Assembly (NCBI GenBank): GCA_965250205.1
Contig: CBDFNK010000022.1
Location: 186,001-250,000, forward strand
Direction: 5' to 3'
Length of the DNA: 64,000 nt
From: JAHZKN01 sp965250205
GTDB lineage: Bacteria; Pseudomonadota; Alphaproteobacteria; Rhizobiales; Hyphomicrobiaceae
The translations under genes were made by a program, and so were the position numbers. The notes beneath the pieces are model-generated. The model was not told the DNA's origin and ran no database searches. It saw only the letters and a list, made by a program, of their open reading frames with translations. Shown here in pieces: positions 1 through 8,708 of the stretch; position 1 is the first letter of the stretch; each line of letters starts with the position of its first letter.

Positions 1-237
1 AACTTCATCGGCGACAGACTGCGCCTCAGTGAATTGTTTTGCGTCGCAGTGGCCTTCTAGTTTGCCAAGCAACTTTTCAACTTGCGCTTTTTTATCATCG
101 CTCAGGCTGTCAGCTGATTTGAACAACTCAAGAGAAGTGTCCAGGCAACCGTTGACATCCTTTGGTACGCTGATTGCGAAAGCACTGGTTGCGAGACCCG
201 CAACAAATGCGCCTGCAAGTGCGAAACGTTTAAGCAT
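1..237 (-). CDS. small exported protein, 3' end outside window
   Basis: The reading frame starts at the ATG complementary to 235-237 and runs off the left edge after 79 codons, so the C-terminus is missing. The first 20 or so residues (MLKRFALAGAFVAG, then LATSAFA) form a classical Sec signal peptide with cleavage expected after AFA. The visible mature part is hydrophilic with two cysteines (NGCLD, GHCDA) that could form a periplasmic disulphide. A strong ribosome binding site, AGAGGTGG, lies a few bases upstream of the ATG. I do not recognise the family. The opposite-strand frame over the same bases lacks any comparable N-terminus and is taken as a shadow. Confidence 0.75.
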   Translation of the reverse strand, partial: MLKRFALAGAFVAGLATSAFAISVPKDVNGCLDTSLELFKSADSLSDDKKAQVEKLLGKLEGHCDAKQFTEAQSVADEV

Positions 238-383
238 CGAATTCCACCTCTTTAGGTTTCTTGGACTTTGGCATGATCCGCATAAGTCATGTTGAAAACG
301 CCGACAATGTGGCCGTTTGGGTATGGCGCGGCGATCCGCCCTAATCTCATAGTATTATACCAAAACATGACGACAAGGGACCT

Positions 384-1088
384 CTAAAGAAGAGCTCTTA
401 TGCCCAGGATAGCGCTATCGAGGTCGTCAAAATGGCTGATGATCGCGTCGGCACCCAGTTCTTCCATCGGCCTGTCGGTATAGCCATGCGTCACGCCTAG
501 AACAGGAATGCGGGCTGCTTTAGCGGTTTTGATATCGGTGATGCTATCGCCGATCATTATGGCTCGAGCCGGGTCACCGCCTGCCAATTCCAAGGTCGCC
601 GTCAGGTGACCGGGATCTGGTTTGCTGACGGTGAATGTGTCGCGTCCGGTAATGGCGGCAAAGCGGTCTGCTAGTTTGAGCTCACCCATCAGCTTTTTAG
701 CAAGAGCTTCGCTCTTGTTGGTGCAGATGGCGAAGGTGTGCCCTGCTGAATGCAGGCGATCAAGGGCTGCGATGGCACCAGGGTAGGGCATACTGTCAAG
801 TGCGATATGCCGCGCATAGTAGTCGAGAAAATCAGCCAATAGCTGATCGATTTTTGTGTCTGGTAGGCTCGCCCCGCCATCAATGAGCCCTTCGACAATC
901 ATGCGGCGCGCTCCAAAGCCAACCCAGTTTCTGAGTTTGTCCATTGTAACGGGTGCCAGATCAACGCTGGCTAAGACATGATTGGTGGCGCGGACGAGGT
1001 CAGGCGCGGTGTCAATCAATGTCCCGTCAAGATCAAATACGATCGTGAGCGTTTCGGTTTGAGGTGATGGGGGATGTGCAGATGTCAT
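384..1088 (-). CDS. gph: phosphoglycolate phosphatase, HAD family
   Basis: A 234-residue HAD-superfamily hydrolase that dephosphorylates 2-phosphoglycolate (family role). HAD motif I is DLDGTLIDT near residue 19, motif II is the TNKSEAL region, and the conserved Lys plus motif IV (GDSITD) come in the C-terminal half. A helical cap lies between motifs I and II, as in Gph. Length matches the family. The start is the ATG at 1088. It is transcribed divergently from the aldehyde dehydrogenase gene, with about 160 bp between them. Close relatives with other small phosphate substrates cannot be excluded. Confidence 0.85.
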   Translation of the reverse strand: MTSAHPPSPQTETLTIVFDLDGTLIDTAPDLVRATNHVLASVDLAPVTMDKLRNWVGFGARRMIVEGLIDGGASLPDTKIDQLLADFLDYYARHIALDSMPYPGAIAALDRLHSAGHTFAICTNKSEALAKKLMGELKLADRFAAITGRDTFTVSKPDPGHLTATLELAGGDPARAIMIGDSITDIKTAKAARIPVLGVTHGYTDRPMEELGADAIISHFDDLDSAILGIRALL

Positions 1089-1251
1089 CGCAACCTATAT
1101 GTGTTTGGCAACCATGCTTCGCCTTTAACACACCGTGGCGAAGGGCAAAGCGACAAATAGGCCAAGCCCGTGCTTGGCTCGGAGCTTGAACCAACAAAGC
1201 CCCGGCTCTAAACACTATGTGCAGTGTATGAAACACCTCTTGGGAGCCCTA

Positions 1252-2697
1252 ATGGATCAGCGGTCCGATAGTCTTGTTCGTAGCCAAGCTTTTATCAAGG
1301 GGGAGTGGGTTGGCACGCCGACGCTGCCCGTGCTCGATAAGGCGACGGGTGAAGAAATTACCAAAGTAGCGGATCTTGGGCGCGATGAGACACGACAGGC
1401 AATCACTGCCGCTCACGGAGCCCAACCGGACTGGGCGCGAAAAACAGCAAAAGAGCGATCTGAACTTCTGCGCAAGTGGTATGATCTGATCTTAGCACAT
1501 AGTGATGAGCTGGCGCACATTCTCACGCGTGAGCAAGGCAAGCCGTTGGCTGAAGCCCGTGGCGAAATCACTTATGGAGCGGGCTTCGTTGAGTTTTTTG
1601 CAGAGCAAGCCAAGCGCATTTATGGCGAGACAATTCCGTCTCCAAAAAACGACAACCGCCTCATTGTGATTAAGCAACCGATTGGTGTGGTTGGCGCCAT
1701 CACGCCGTGGAATTTTCCCAATGCGATGATCACGCGCAAGGTAACACCTGCACTCGCGGCTGGGTGTACGGTGGTGGTTAAGCCAGCCGAAGCGACACCG
1801 CTTTCTGCGTTGGCACTCGCCGTATTGGCGGAGCGGGCAGGGATCCCGGCAGGCGTGTTAAATATCGTGCCTACACAAGACCCAGAGCCGGTGGGTAGGG
1901 AGTTATGCACCAATCCTGACGTCGCAATGATCACGTTTACTGGTTCAACTGCGGTCGGCAAAAAACTTCTCAGCCAAGCCGCCAGCACCGTCAAGAAAAC
2001 AGCCCTGGAACTTGGTGGCAATGCGCCGATGATTATTTTTGATGATGCGGATTTAGAACGCGCTGTGGCTGGTACAATGGCGAACAAATTTCGCAATGCC
2101 GGGCAAACCTGTGTTAGTGCCAATCGCATTTATGTGCAGGCGAAAATTTATGACGCCTTTGCTGAGCGCCTATTGGAGGAGGTGTCAAAGTTTCACCTGG
2201 GCGCTGGTCTTGAGGACGGCGTTACCTTGGGCCCACTGATCAGCACCGCGGCTGTTGAAAAAGTCGAAGCCCATGTCAAAGATGCACGCTCTAAAGGTGC
2301 TGAAGTGGTGTGCGGCGGCGCGCGCCACTCTTTAGGTGGCACGTTTTATCAGCCAACCATATTGAAATCCGTGACCAACGATATGCGGGTCGTGCAGGAA
2401 GAAACTTTCGGCCCTGTCGCCGCGCTCATTCCGTTTGAGGAAGAAGTAGACGTCATCAAAATGGCCAATGACACACCTTTTGGTCTGGCCTCATATTTCT
2501 ATGCCAACACTCATAGTCGGGTGTGGCGCGTTGCCGAGGCGCTCGAATATGGCATGGTTGGTGTGAATGAGGGCATTATTTCAAGTGAATTGGCACCGTT
2601 TGGTGGTGTAAAGGAAAGTGGACTGGGGCGAGAAGGCTCACATCACGGCATCGAGGAATTCCTCGAAATGAAGTATATCAACATGGGTGGGCTCTAA
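1252..2697 (+). CDS. gabD: NAD(P)-dependent succinate-semialdehyde dehydrogenase
   Basis: An aldehyde dehydrogenase superfamily enzyme of 481 residues, oxidising succinate semialdehyde to succinate. The start at 1252 is chosen because GGGAG lies 6 nt upstream and because the length then equals that of E. coli GabD; an open frame extends to 1135 but with no family similarity. Visible motifs are TPWNFP in the cofactor domain, FTGST, the catalytic Glu in LELGGNAP and the catalytic Cys in NAGQTCVSANR. The C-terminus (FGGVKESGLGREG) is typical of this group. The next gene, rpiA, begins 49 bp downstream on the same strand. Glutarate-semialdehyde dehydrogenase is the closest alternative activity. 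Confidence 0.85.
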   Translation: MDQRSDSLVRSQAFIKGEWVGTPTLPVLDKATGEEITKVADLGRDETRQAITAAHGAQPDWARKTAKERSELLRKWYDLILAHSDELAHILTREQGKPLAEARGEITYGAGFVEFFAEQAKRIYGETIPSPKNDNRLIVIKQPIGVVGAITPWNFPNAMITRKVTPALAAGCTVVVKPAEATPLSALALAVLAERAGIPAGVLNIVPTQDPEPVGRELCTNPDVAMITFTGSTAVGKKLLSQAASTVKKTALELGGNAPMIIFDDADLERAVAGTMANKFRNAGQTCVSANRIYVQAKIYDAFAERLLEEVSKFHLGAGLEDGVTLGPLISTAAVEKVEAHVKDARSKGAEVVCGGARHSLGGTFYQPTILKSVTNDMRVVQEETFGPVAALIPFEEEVDVIKMANDTPFGLASYFYANTHSRVWRVAEALEYGMVGVNEGIISSELAPFGGVKESGLGREGSHHGIEEFLEMKYINMGGL

Positions 2698-2746
2698 CGC
2701 GGGTCCCAGCCCTCATCCTGCCATCGGCACCGGGAGATTAAAGATT

Positions 2747-3475
2747 ATGAGTGCAGACGCCTGGAAGCGCGCTGCGGCTGAAAAAGCAATAGGCTATATC
2801 CAGCCAGGTATGAAGCTTGGATTGGGCACAGGCTCCACGGCAGCGCATTTTGTCGATGTGCTTGGGCAAAAAGTGGCGGATGGTTTGAAGGTTATGGGTG
2901 TTCCAACTTCTGAGGCCACGAAAACCCAGGCCGAAGCGCTGGGTATTCCGTTGGCGACACTGGATGACATCCCGTTTCTTGATCTCACTATTGATGGCGC
3001 TGATGAATTGGATAATCGCTTGCGGCTCATTAAGGGTGGTGGTGGAGCTCTGTTGCGCGAAAAGATTGTTGCCACGTCGTCAGAGCGCATGCTTGTGGTT
3101 GCAGATTTTTCCAAGCGTGTTGAAACGCTCGGCTCATTCCCACTACCTGTCGAAGTGCTGCAATTCGGCCTTAGGTCTACGTTGCAACTCATCGAGGTGT
3201 TGAGCTCGGATGCGGGCTGCGAGGGTGACATCGCGATGCGCAAGTCACGTGAAGGCAAGCCCTTCATCACAGACAATGGCAACATGATCCTTGATTGTAG
3301 TTTTGGACGTATTGACGATCCAGAAGCGCTGGATGAGGCGCTGAAGTATGTACCGGGTGTTGTCGAGCATGGTCTTTTTCTTGGCATTGCTGATCATGCG
3401 ATCATTTCAGGGCCCGATGGTGTGGTGGTTCTGGATGCGCAAGATATTGAAACTGCCGCGGCCGATGAGAACTGA
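2747..3475 (+). CDS. rpiA: ribose-5-phosphate isomerase A
   Basis: A 242-residue RpiA interconverting ribose 5-phosphate and ribulose 5-phosphate in the pentose phosphate pathway. Phosphate-binding GLGTGSTA is near residue 27, DGADELD carries the catalytic acid and KGGGGALLREKI is the signature loop. The start at 2747 follows a GGGAG ribosome site at 2732 and gives the family length; the open frame extends to 2687 without similarity. It probably forms a transcription unit with the upstream dehydrogenase and possibly with gor, 75 bp downstream. Confidence 0.93.
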   Translation: MSADAWKRAAAEKAIGYIQPGMKLGLGTGSTAAHFVDVLGQKVADGLKVMGVPTSEATKTQAEALGIPLATLDDIPFLDLTIDGADELDNRLRLIKGGGGALLREKIVATSSERMLVVADFSKRVETLGSFPLPVEVLQFGLRSTLQLIEVLSSDAGCEGDIAMRKSREGKPFITDNGNMILDCSFGRIDDPEALDEALKYVPGVVEHGLFLGIADHAIISGPDGVVVLDAQDIETAAADEN

Positions 3476-3550
3476 CAAAACCACATACGTTTGGAAGTGA
3501 GATCAAGGCAGCGATTGCAGGCTGGCCTTGGGTGACCACAAAGGATACGC

Positions 3551-4909
3551 ATGGCTGACTATGATTTTGATTTATTCGTGATTGGCGGTGGCTCAGGTGG
3601 GGTCAGGGCGGCACGGATTGCTGCCACCCATGGTGCCCGCGTCGCCAATGCAGAAGAATATCGCTATGGCGGCACCTGCGTGATCCGAGGTTGTGTGCCA
3701 AAGAAATTGCTGGTCTATGCCAGCCGCTTTGCAGATGACTTTGACGATGCCAAAGGATTTGGTTGGCAACTCTCTGGGCGAGAGTTCAATTGGTCCAATC
3801 TAATTGCAGCCAAAGATAAAGAGATTGCGCGTCTTGAGGCGATCTATCAGCGCAATTTAGAGGGTGCTGGCGCAACGGTGTTTGCTGAACGCGCCGAACT
3901 TGTGGATGCACACACCATTCACCTGAAGTCCTCTGGTCAAACGGTCACCGCTGATAAAATTCTCATCGCAACCGGCGGCACGCCAACGGTGGCCGGTGAT
4001 GCCACCGGCCAGGAGCACGTGATTACCTCAAATGAGGCCTTTGACCTTCAACAGCTACCGAAACGTGTTGTTGTTTATGGCGGTGGATATATCGCGGTGG
4101 AATTTGCTTGCATTTTTCACGGGCTCGGCACTGAGACGACACTGGTTTACCGTGGCGACAAAGTCTTGCGTGGCTTTGATGAAGATTTACGCGATGGATT
4201 GATGACCGCTCTAAAAGCACGTGGCCTGACTGTTGTCACCGAGCGCACCATAAAAGGCATTGCCTGCTCTGACGGCACGCGCACGGTGGAACTCGATGAC
4301 GGGACAAAGCTTACCGCCGATCAGGTTATGTATGCGACGGGGCGTCATCCCAATACAAAAGGATTGGGTCTTGAGGCGGCAGGCGTTGCAACGGGTAAAT
4401 CTGGAAAAATCGTCGTCAATGACGATCAGCAAACCTCCGTTTCCAATATCTATGCGGTTGGTGATGTGACCGACCGGGTGGCGTTGACACCGGTTGCCAT
4501 TCGTGAAGGCCATGCTGTGGCGGATATGCTATTTGGCAATGCGCCGTGGCGGGTCAACTACGAGCAAATACCAACGGCGGTGTTTACAACACCAGAACTG
4601 GCAACGGTGGGGTTGCCGGAGCACGAGGCACGTAACCGCTTTGACCGCGTTGATATCTACAAATCGCAGTTTCGAGCGATGCGGGCCACGCTAGCAGGTA
4701 GCGAAGATAAAATCCTAATCAAGCTGATTGTGGATGGCGCAACGAAGCGTGTTGTCGGGTGCCATATGATGGGTCCAGATGCGGCTGAGATTATCCAGAT
4801 GGCGGCGATTGCGCTCAACATGGGTGCGACCAAGGCTGACTTTGATCGCACCATGGCGCTGCATCCAAGTGCTGCCGAAGAATTTGTCACCTTGCACGCC
4901 AAAGAATAG
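3551..4909 (+). CDS. gor: glutathione-disulfide reductase
   Basis: A 452-residue FAD-dependent pyridine nucleotide disulphide oxidoreductase. The N-terminus carries the FAD-binding GGGSGG, and the redox-active disulphide sits in GGTCVIRGCVPKKL. A second Rossmann motif (YGGGYIAVEFA) binds NADPH. The C-terminal dimerisation domain ends in HPSAAEEFVTL with the active-site His-Glu pair. The cysteine context and length match glutathione reductase rather than lipoamide dehydrogenase or mercuric reductase. It maintains reduced glutathione in the cytoplasm. Confidence 0.92.
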   Translation: MADYDFDLFVIGGGSGGVRAARIAATHGARVANAEEYRYGGTCVIRGCVPKKLLVYASRFADDFDDAKGFGWQLSGREFNWSNLIAAKDKEIARLEAIYQRNLEGAGATVFAERAELVDAHTIHLKSSGQTVTADKILIATGGTPTVAGDATGQEHVITSNEAFDLQQLPKRVVVYGGGYIAVEFACIFHGLGTETTLVYRGDKVLRGFDEDLRDGLMTALKARGLTVVTERTIKGIACSDGTRTVELDDGTKLTADQVMYATGRHPNTKGLGLEAAGVATGKSGKIVVNDDQQTSVSNIYAVGDVTDRVALTPVAIREGHAVADMLFGNAPWRVNYEQIPTAVFTTPELATVGLPEHEARNRFDRVDIYKSQFRAMRATLAGSEDKILIKLIVDGATKRVVGCHMMGPDAAEIIQMAAIALNMGATKADFDRTMALHPSAAEEFVTLHAKE

Positions 4910-4965
4910 CCTTGGCTTAACAAAAGCCCGCACAGGGCTATCTGCAATATGAAATTAGAGATGCC

Positions 4966-5721
4966 ATGAAACGACTGGATGGAAAAATTGCTCTGGTAAC
5001 GGGCGCAGGCGCTGGCATTGGGTTGGCAACGGCCAACCTTTTCGCCGAAGAAGGCGCTTTTGTTTACGTCACCGACGTCAAAGGTGAAACCGCCGATCAA
5101 GCTGTGGCAGCACTCAATGCAAAGGGGCTTTCTGCTCAAGCCATGACACTCGATGTTTCGCGCGGACAGGACGTGACCCATTTCGTGCGCACCGTGCAGG
5201 TCGACAAGGGCAAGCTTGATATCGTGGTCAACAACGCGGGCGTTAACGTGCGCGAAGAATTCCGACACATGTCCAATGCCGATTGGGAAACGTTGCGCGA
5301 GGTTAACTTGGATGGCGTTGTACGTATTGCCCGCGATACATTTTCGCTGATGCAGGCAGCAGGTAACGCGTCGTTGATCAACATTGCCTCAATCCTTGGT
5401 CGCCAGCCGATGCGTCAGGTGGCGGCCTATGCTGCAACCAAGGGTGCGGTTGCTTCGCTGACGCGCGCTCTGGCCGTGGAATATGCGAGTTTTGGTATTC
5501 GTGTGAACACCGTATCGCCGGGGTTTATTGAAACAGAACTCACCAAGCGCATGCGCCGCAACCCTCATGTCAACAAGGCACTGATGGAGCGTACGCCGCT
5601 GCGCCGCTTCGGGACGCCAGAAGAAGTTGCAAAGGTGATTCTGTTCTTAGCCTCTGATGACGCGGCTTATGTTTCAGGCGCAGATGTTGTTGTTGATGGC
5701 GGCACCACGGCAGGCGTTTAA
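4966..5721 (+). CDS. short-chain dehydrogenase/reductase (classical SDR)
   Basis: A 251-residue NAD(P)-dependent oxidoreductase with the full classical SDR set: TGAGAGIG at the N-terminus, NNAGV, the catalytic Ser in NIASILG, YAATK (Tyr and Lys) and PGFIETE. The C-terminus (SGADVVVDGGTTAG) matches the FabG-like branch. The acidic residue after the second strand (VTDVKG) suggests NAD rather than NADP. It lies 56 bp after gor on the same strand. The substrate cannot be inferred. Confidence 0.85.
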   Translation: MKRLDGKIALVTGAGAGIGLATANLFAEEGAFVYVTDVKGETADQAVAALNAKGLSAQAMTLDVSRGQDVTHFVRTVQVDKGKLDIVVNNAGVNVREEFRHMSNADWETLREVNLDGVVRIARDTFSLMQAAGNASLINIASILGRQPMRQVAAYAATKGAVASLTRALAVEYASFGIRVNTVSPGFIETELTKRMRRNPHVNKALMERTPLRRFGTPEEVAKVILFLASDDAAYVSGADVVVDGGTTAGV

Positions 5722-5753
5722 TGCCCGCGCTCGCCATCGCCAGTTCGTCTTAG

Positions 5754-5845
5754 GTTGAATCAGTTGAGGTGCTCTAATCTTTTATTTTGGATCATGTGTC
5801 CGGGCGCAAAACCACTGACACTTTTGGCTCGAACATGATCTAATT
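5754..5845. repeat. palindrome-containing intergenic repeat, second family
   Basis: The stretch begins GAATCAGTTGAGGTGCTCTAA and ends near GAACATGATCTAATT, with partly complementary halves (ATCATGTGTC, then CATGATC). A related string, GAATCAGTTGA followed by GGTATGCTCTA, occurs at 61400-61427. It fills the gap between the SDR and the convergent ligase gene. Repeats of this style are common in rhizobial genomes (recalled, not searched). Confidence 0.5.
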
Positions 5846-6985
5846 CTAAGCACTGAGCCCCGCGCTCGTTTCCTCAATCAACAAATCAGTCACGCCGAGC
5901 ATCGCCTCTTCTCTGGTTTGCCCGGCAGCAACCAGCACATTATAGCGGTTGATTTGACGATCCGCGCTGGTGCCGTCTCCGGCAATCTTGCGCAAGTGTA
6001 AAATCTCAGCCTCGCAATCAAAGGCTTCTGCATCTTCACGGGTGAGCTCAATCAACTCTTCAACCAGATCGTGAAATGCGATCAGTTGGCCTCGACCGAA
6101 ATCAAACAAAGTCCCATCCGTGCCATAGCGCTGGGCGCGCCAACAGTTTTCCGCTAGTAGAAAAGCTGGATATGAGCGCCACTTTTGATTTTTGCGCCTC
6201 AGCCGATAGAGCATACGCAATAAGCAGCGATAGAGTGCAGCTATCGCGAGTGCATCCTCCATGTGCGTGCACACATCGCTAATCCGCAATTCAAGGGTCG
6301 GGAAACGCTCAGACGGTCGCAAGTCCCACCACACTTTGGTCGCGTCTTCGATGACGCCAGCGTTGATAAGAACTTCAATGGCTCTGCGATATTCGCCATA
6401 GCTTTCAAAGCGCTGTGGAAGCCCCGTTCGCGGTAGTTCATGCAGCACGGCAAGCCGATAGCTCTTGAGGCCTGTATCATCACCCTCCCAAAACGGCGAT
6501 GATGTCGACAACATTAATAGGTGGGGCAGGAAGTAGCGCACCTGATTCATCAGATCGATGCGTAACTCATCATCCTCAATGCCAACATGCACGTGCATGC
6601 CGCAGATCGCCAACCGCCGTCCAATGACCCCAAGGTCGCGAGCCAATGTGAGGTAGCGATCTTTCTCTGTCGTGCGCAGCGACGATTTTTGGGCAAACGG
6701 GTGCGTTGAAGCCGCGATCGGTGCCAGGCCAAGTTTGCCCGTATGTCTGACAATCAGTCGGCGCAGCGCTCCAAGATCTTGCCGGGCTTCTTCTGGCGTG
6801 GTGCAGACCTTAGTGCCAATTTCGATCTGCGACTGAAAGAACTCTGGGCCAACCTTTTTGCCTAGCTCGGCTTCCAGTGCCTGCATCAGCGCATCGGGTG
6901 CAGCAGCAAAGGCCCGCGTCTCAACATCGACGAGGTGGTACTCCTCCTCAATGCCAAAGCTGAAAGATGGTTCGCCAATTGCCAT
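5846..6985 (-). CDS. carboxylate-amine ligase, YbdK/GCS2 family
   Basis: A 379-residue member of glutamate-cysteine ligase family 2 (YbdK-like), enzymes that activate a carboxylate with ATP and join it to an amine. The N-terminal FGIEEEYHLVD motif with its metal-binding glutamates is diagnostic, followed by GMHVHVG and SSPFWEG. Length matches YbdK (about 370). AAGGG lies about 8 nt before the ATG. It is divergent from the DAHP synthase gene. True glutathione synthesis is possible but YbdK homologues have only weak gamma-glutamylcysteine activity, so substrate is left open. Confidence 0.85.
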   Translation of the reverse strand: MAIGEPSFSFGIEEEYHLVDVETRAFAAAPDALMQALEAELGKKVGPEFFQSQIEIGTKVCTTPEEARQDLGALRRLIVRHTGKLGLAPIAASTHPFAQKSSLRTTEKDRYLTLARDLGVIGRRLAICGMHVHVGIEDDELRIDLMNQVRYFLPHLLMLSTSSPFWEGDDTGLKSYRLAVLHELPRTGLPQRFESYGEYRRAIEVLINAGVIEDATKVWWDLRPSERFPTLELRISDVCTHMEDALAIAALYRCLLRMLYRLRRKNQKWRSYPAFLLAENCWRAQRYGTDGTLFDFGRGQLIAFHDLVEELIELTREDAEAFDCEAEILHLRKIAGDGTSADRQINRYNVLVAAGQTREEAMLGVTDLLIEETSAGLSA

Positions 6986-7309
6986 ATCTGCCCTTAACCT
7001 TTCAACCTCATCTTTGCCACGAGTGCGGTTCTGAGACCAGAAAAACTGCCTTCAATGGCGACCCGACTGCGGGTTGGTGGTGGCTCAGAAGGGTTCCGGC
7101 CGCTTCGCATTGGGACTGCAACTTAAGCTCTGGACTTTGCAGGGTGCCTTTAAGGCTTTGCGGTGCTGGCGTCTTTTTGAGTGATGTCCTATAAGCGGCC
7201 AAAAGCTGTGGTTCTCTCGACACCAATCAGGTGATACCGATCTGGCAAACCCAGTCTGGCGGTGTCATGGCCGATATTGGCCTGTCGAGAGCGTGTAACG
7301 ATGGAGTAA
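6986..7309. other. divergent intergenic region
   Basis: 324 bp between the ligase gene (leftward) and the DAHP synthase gene (rightward). It must hold both promoters. I see a GGAG ribosome site at 7303-7306 for the rightward gene but no convincing operator, RNA element or small gene. Confidence 0.5.
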
Positions 7310-8704
7310 ATGGCAATGGCCACGAACTGGTCACCTCAGAGCTGGCGCACACTTCCGATTGTCCAGGTTCCAGATTATCCAGACCAGGACAAACTCAAAG
7401 CAGTTGAAGAGAGGCTTGGCTCATTTCCACCGCTGGTGTTTGCAGGTGAGGCACGTGAATTAAAAAATCAACTTGCGGACGTAGCTGAGGGCAATGGCTT
7501 TTTGCTGCAAGGAGGTGATTGTGCGGAAAGCTTCCTTGAGCACCACGCCGACAATATTCGCGATTTCTTCCGTGTCTTTTTGCAGATGGCTGTTGTGCTG
7601 ACCTATGCGGGCGGTTTGCCGGTTGTAAAAGTCGGGCGCATCGCCGGTCAATTTGCAAAGCCGCGCTCCAAGCCAACCGAAACCATCGATGGCACGGAGC
7701 TGCCAAGCTATCGCGGCGACATTATCAATGGCTCTGAATTCACAGCACAAGCGCGTATTCCAGATCCAAATCGACAGCTGGAAGCCTATCGCCAGTCTGC
7801 AGCAACGCTCAATCTGTTGCGCGCGTTTGCAGGTGGCGGCTATGCCAATCTGGAGCGCGTGCACCAGTGGACCTTGGGCTTTGTCAAAGACAGTCCGCAA
7901 GGCCACCGCTATCAGGAACTGGCTGATCGTATTTCCGAAACAATGGGTTTCATGCGCGCCTGTGGCGTCACCTCAGAGACGACGCCCGCGCTCCAAGCCA
8001 CCCAGTTTTATACCAGCCATGAAGCGCTGCTTCTTGGCTATGAGCAGGCGTTGGCACGTCAGGATTCCACCAGTGGCGATTGGGTCGCAACATCAGGCCA
8101 CATGATTTGGATTGGTGACAGAACACGCCAGCCTGATCATGCTCATGTTGAATTCTGTCGTGGTGTCACCAACCCGATTGGCTTGAAATGTGGTCCTTCG
8201 ATTGATGGTGATGGACTTCTACGTCTGATTGATCAGCTGAACCCTCAAAATGAGGCGGGTCGCATGACGCTGATTTGCCGGTTTGGATTTGATAAGGCAG
8301 ACAAGCATTTGCCACAGTTGATCCGTGCTGTTGAGCGGGAAGGGCGCAAGGTTGTTTGGTCGTGCGACCCGATGCACGGCAACACGATTTCTGCCGCGAC
8401 CGGCTATAAGACGCGCCCCTTTGACCGCATCTTGAAAGAGGTGAAACACTTCTTTGATATTCATCGCGCAGAGGGCACCCACGCCGGCGGCATTCATGTT
8501 GAGATGACGGGCCAGAATGTCACCGAATGCACGGGCGGTGCAACGGCGATTTCCGAGTCTGATCTCAGGGATCGCTATCACACCCATTGTGATCCGCGCC
8601 TCAATGCGGATCAAGCATTGGAGCTGGCCTTCCTCGTGGCAGAGCGTATGAAGCAAGAGCGCGAAGCAGATGCAGCGGGCACTCAAACCGCAGCGTCAGC
8701 CTAA
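7310..8704 (+). CDS. class II 3-deoxy-7-phosphoheptulonate synthase
   Basis: A 464-residue plant-type (class II) DAHP synthase joining phosphoenolpyruvate and erythrose 4-phosphate at the entry of the shikimate pathway. Family blocks seen in order are WSPQSWR at the N-terminus, LLQGGDCAESF (metal-binding Cys), INGSEFTAQARIPDP, GDRTRQPDHAHVEF, NPIGLKCGPS, WSCDPMHGNT and GGIHVEMTGQNVTEC. GGAG at 7303 supports the ATG at 7310. The short class I type found in E. coli has none of these blocks. nadE starts 4 bp after its stop codon. Confidence 0.93.
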   Translation: MAMATNWSPQSWRTLPIVQVPDYPDQDKLKAVEERLGSFPPLVFAGEARELKNQLADVAEGNGFLLQGGDCAESFLEHHADNIRDFFRVFLQMAVVLTYAGGLPVVKVGRIAGQFAKPRSKPTETIDGTELPSYRGDIINGSEFTAQARIPDPNRQLEAYRQSAATLNLLRAFAGGGYANLERVHQWTLGFVKDSPQGHRYQELADRISETMGFMRACGVTSETTPALQATQFYTSHEALLLGYEQALARQDSTSGDWVATSGHMIWIGDRTRQPDHAHVEFCRGVTNPIGLKCGPSIDGDGLLRLIDQLNPQNEAGRMTLICRFGFDKADKHLPQLIRAVEREGRKVVWSCDPMHGNTISAATGYKTRPFDRILKEVKHFFDIHRAEGTHAGGIHVEMTGQNVTECTGGATAISESDLRDRYHTHCDPRLNADQALELAFLVAERMKQEREADAAGTQTAASA

Positions 8705-8708
8705 CGTG

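Noticed and set aside
29..295. 88-codon open frame on the plus strand at the left edge
   Set aside because: It is antisense to a better frame with signal peptide and strong ribosome site and has no such features itself.
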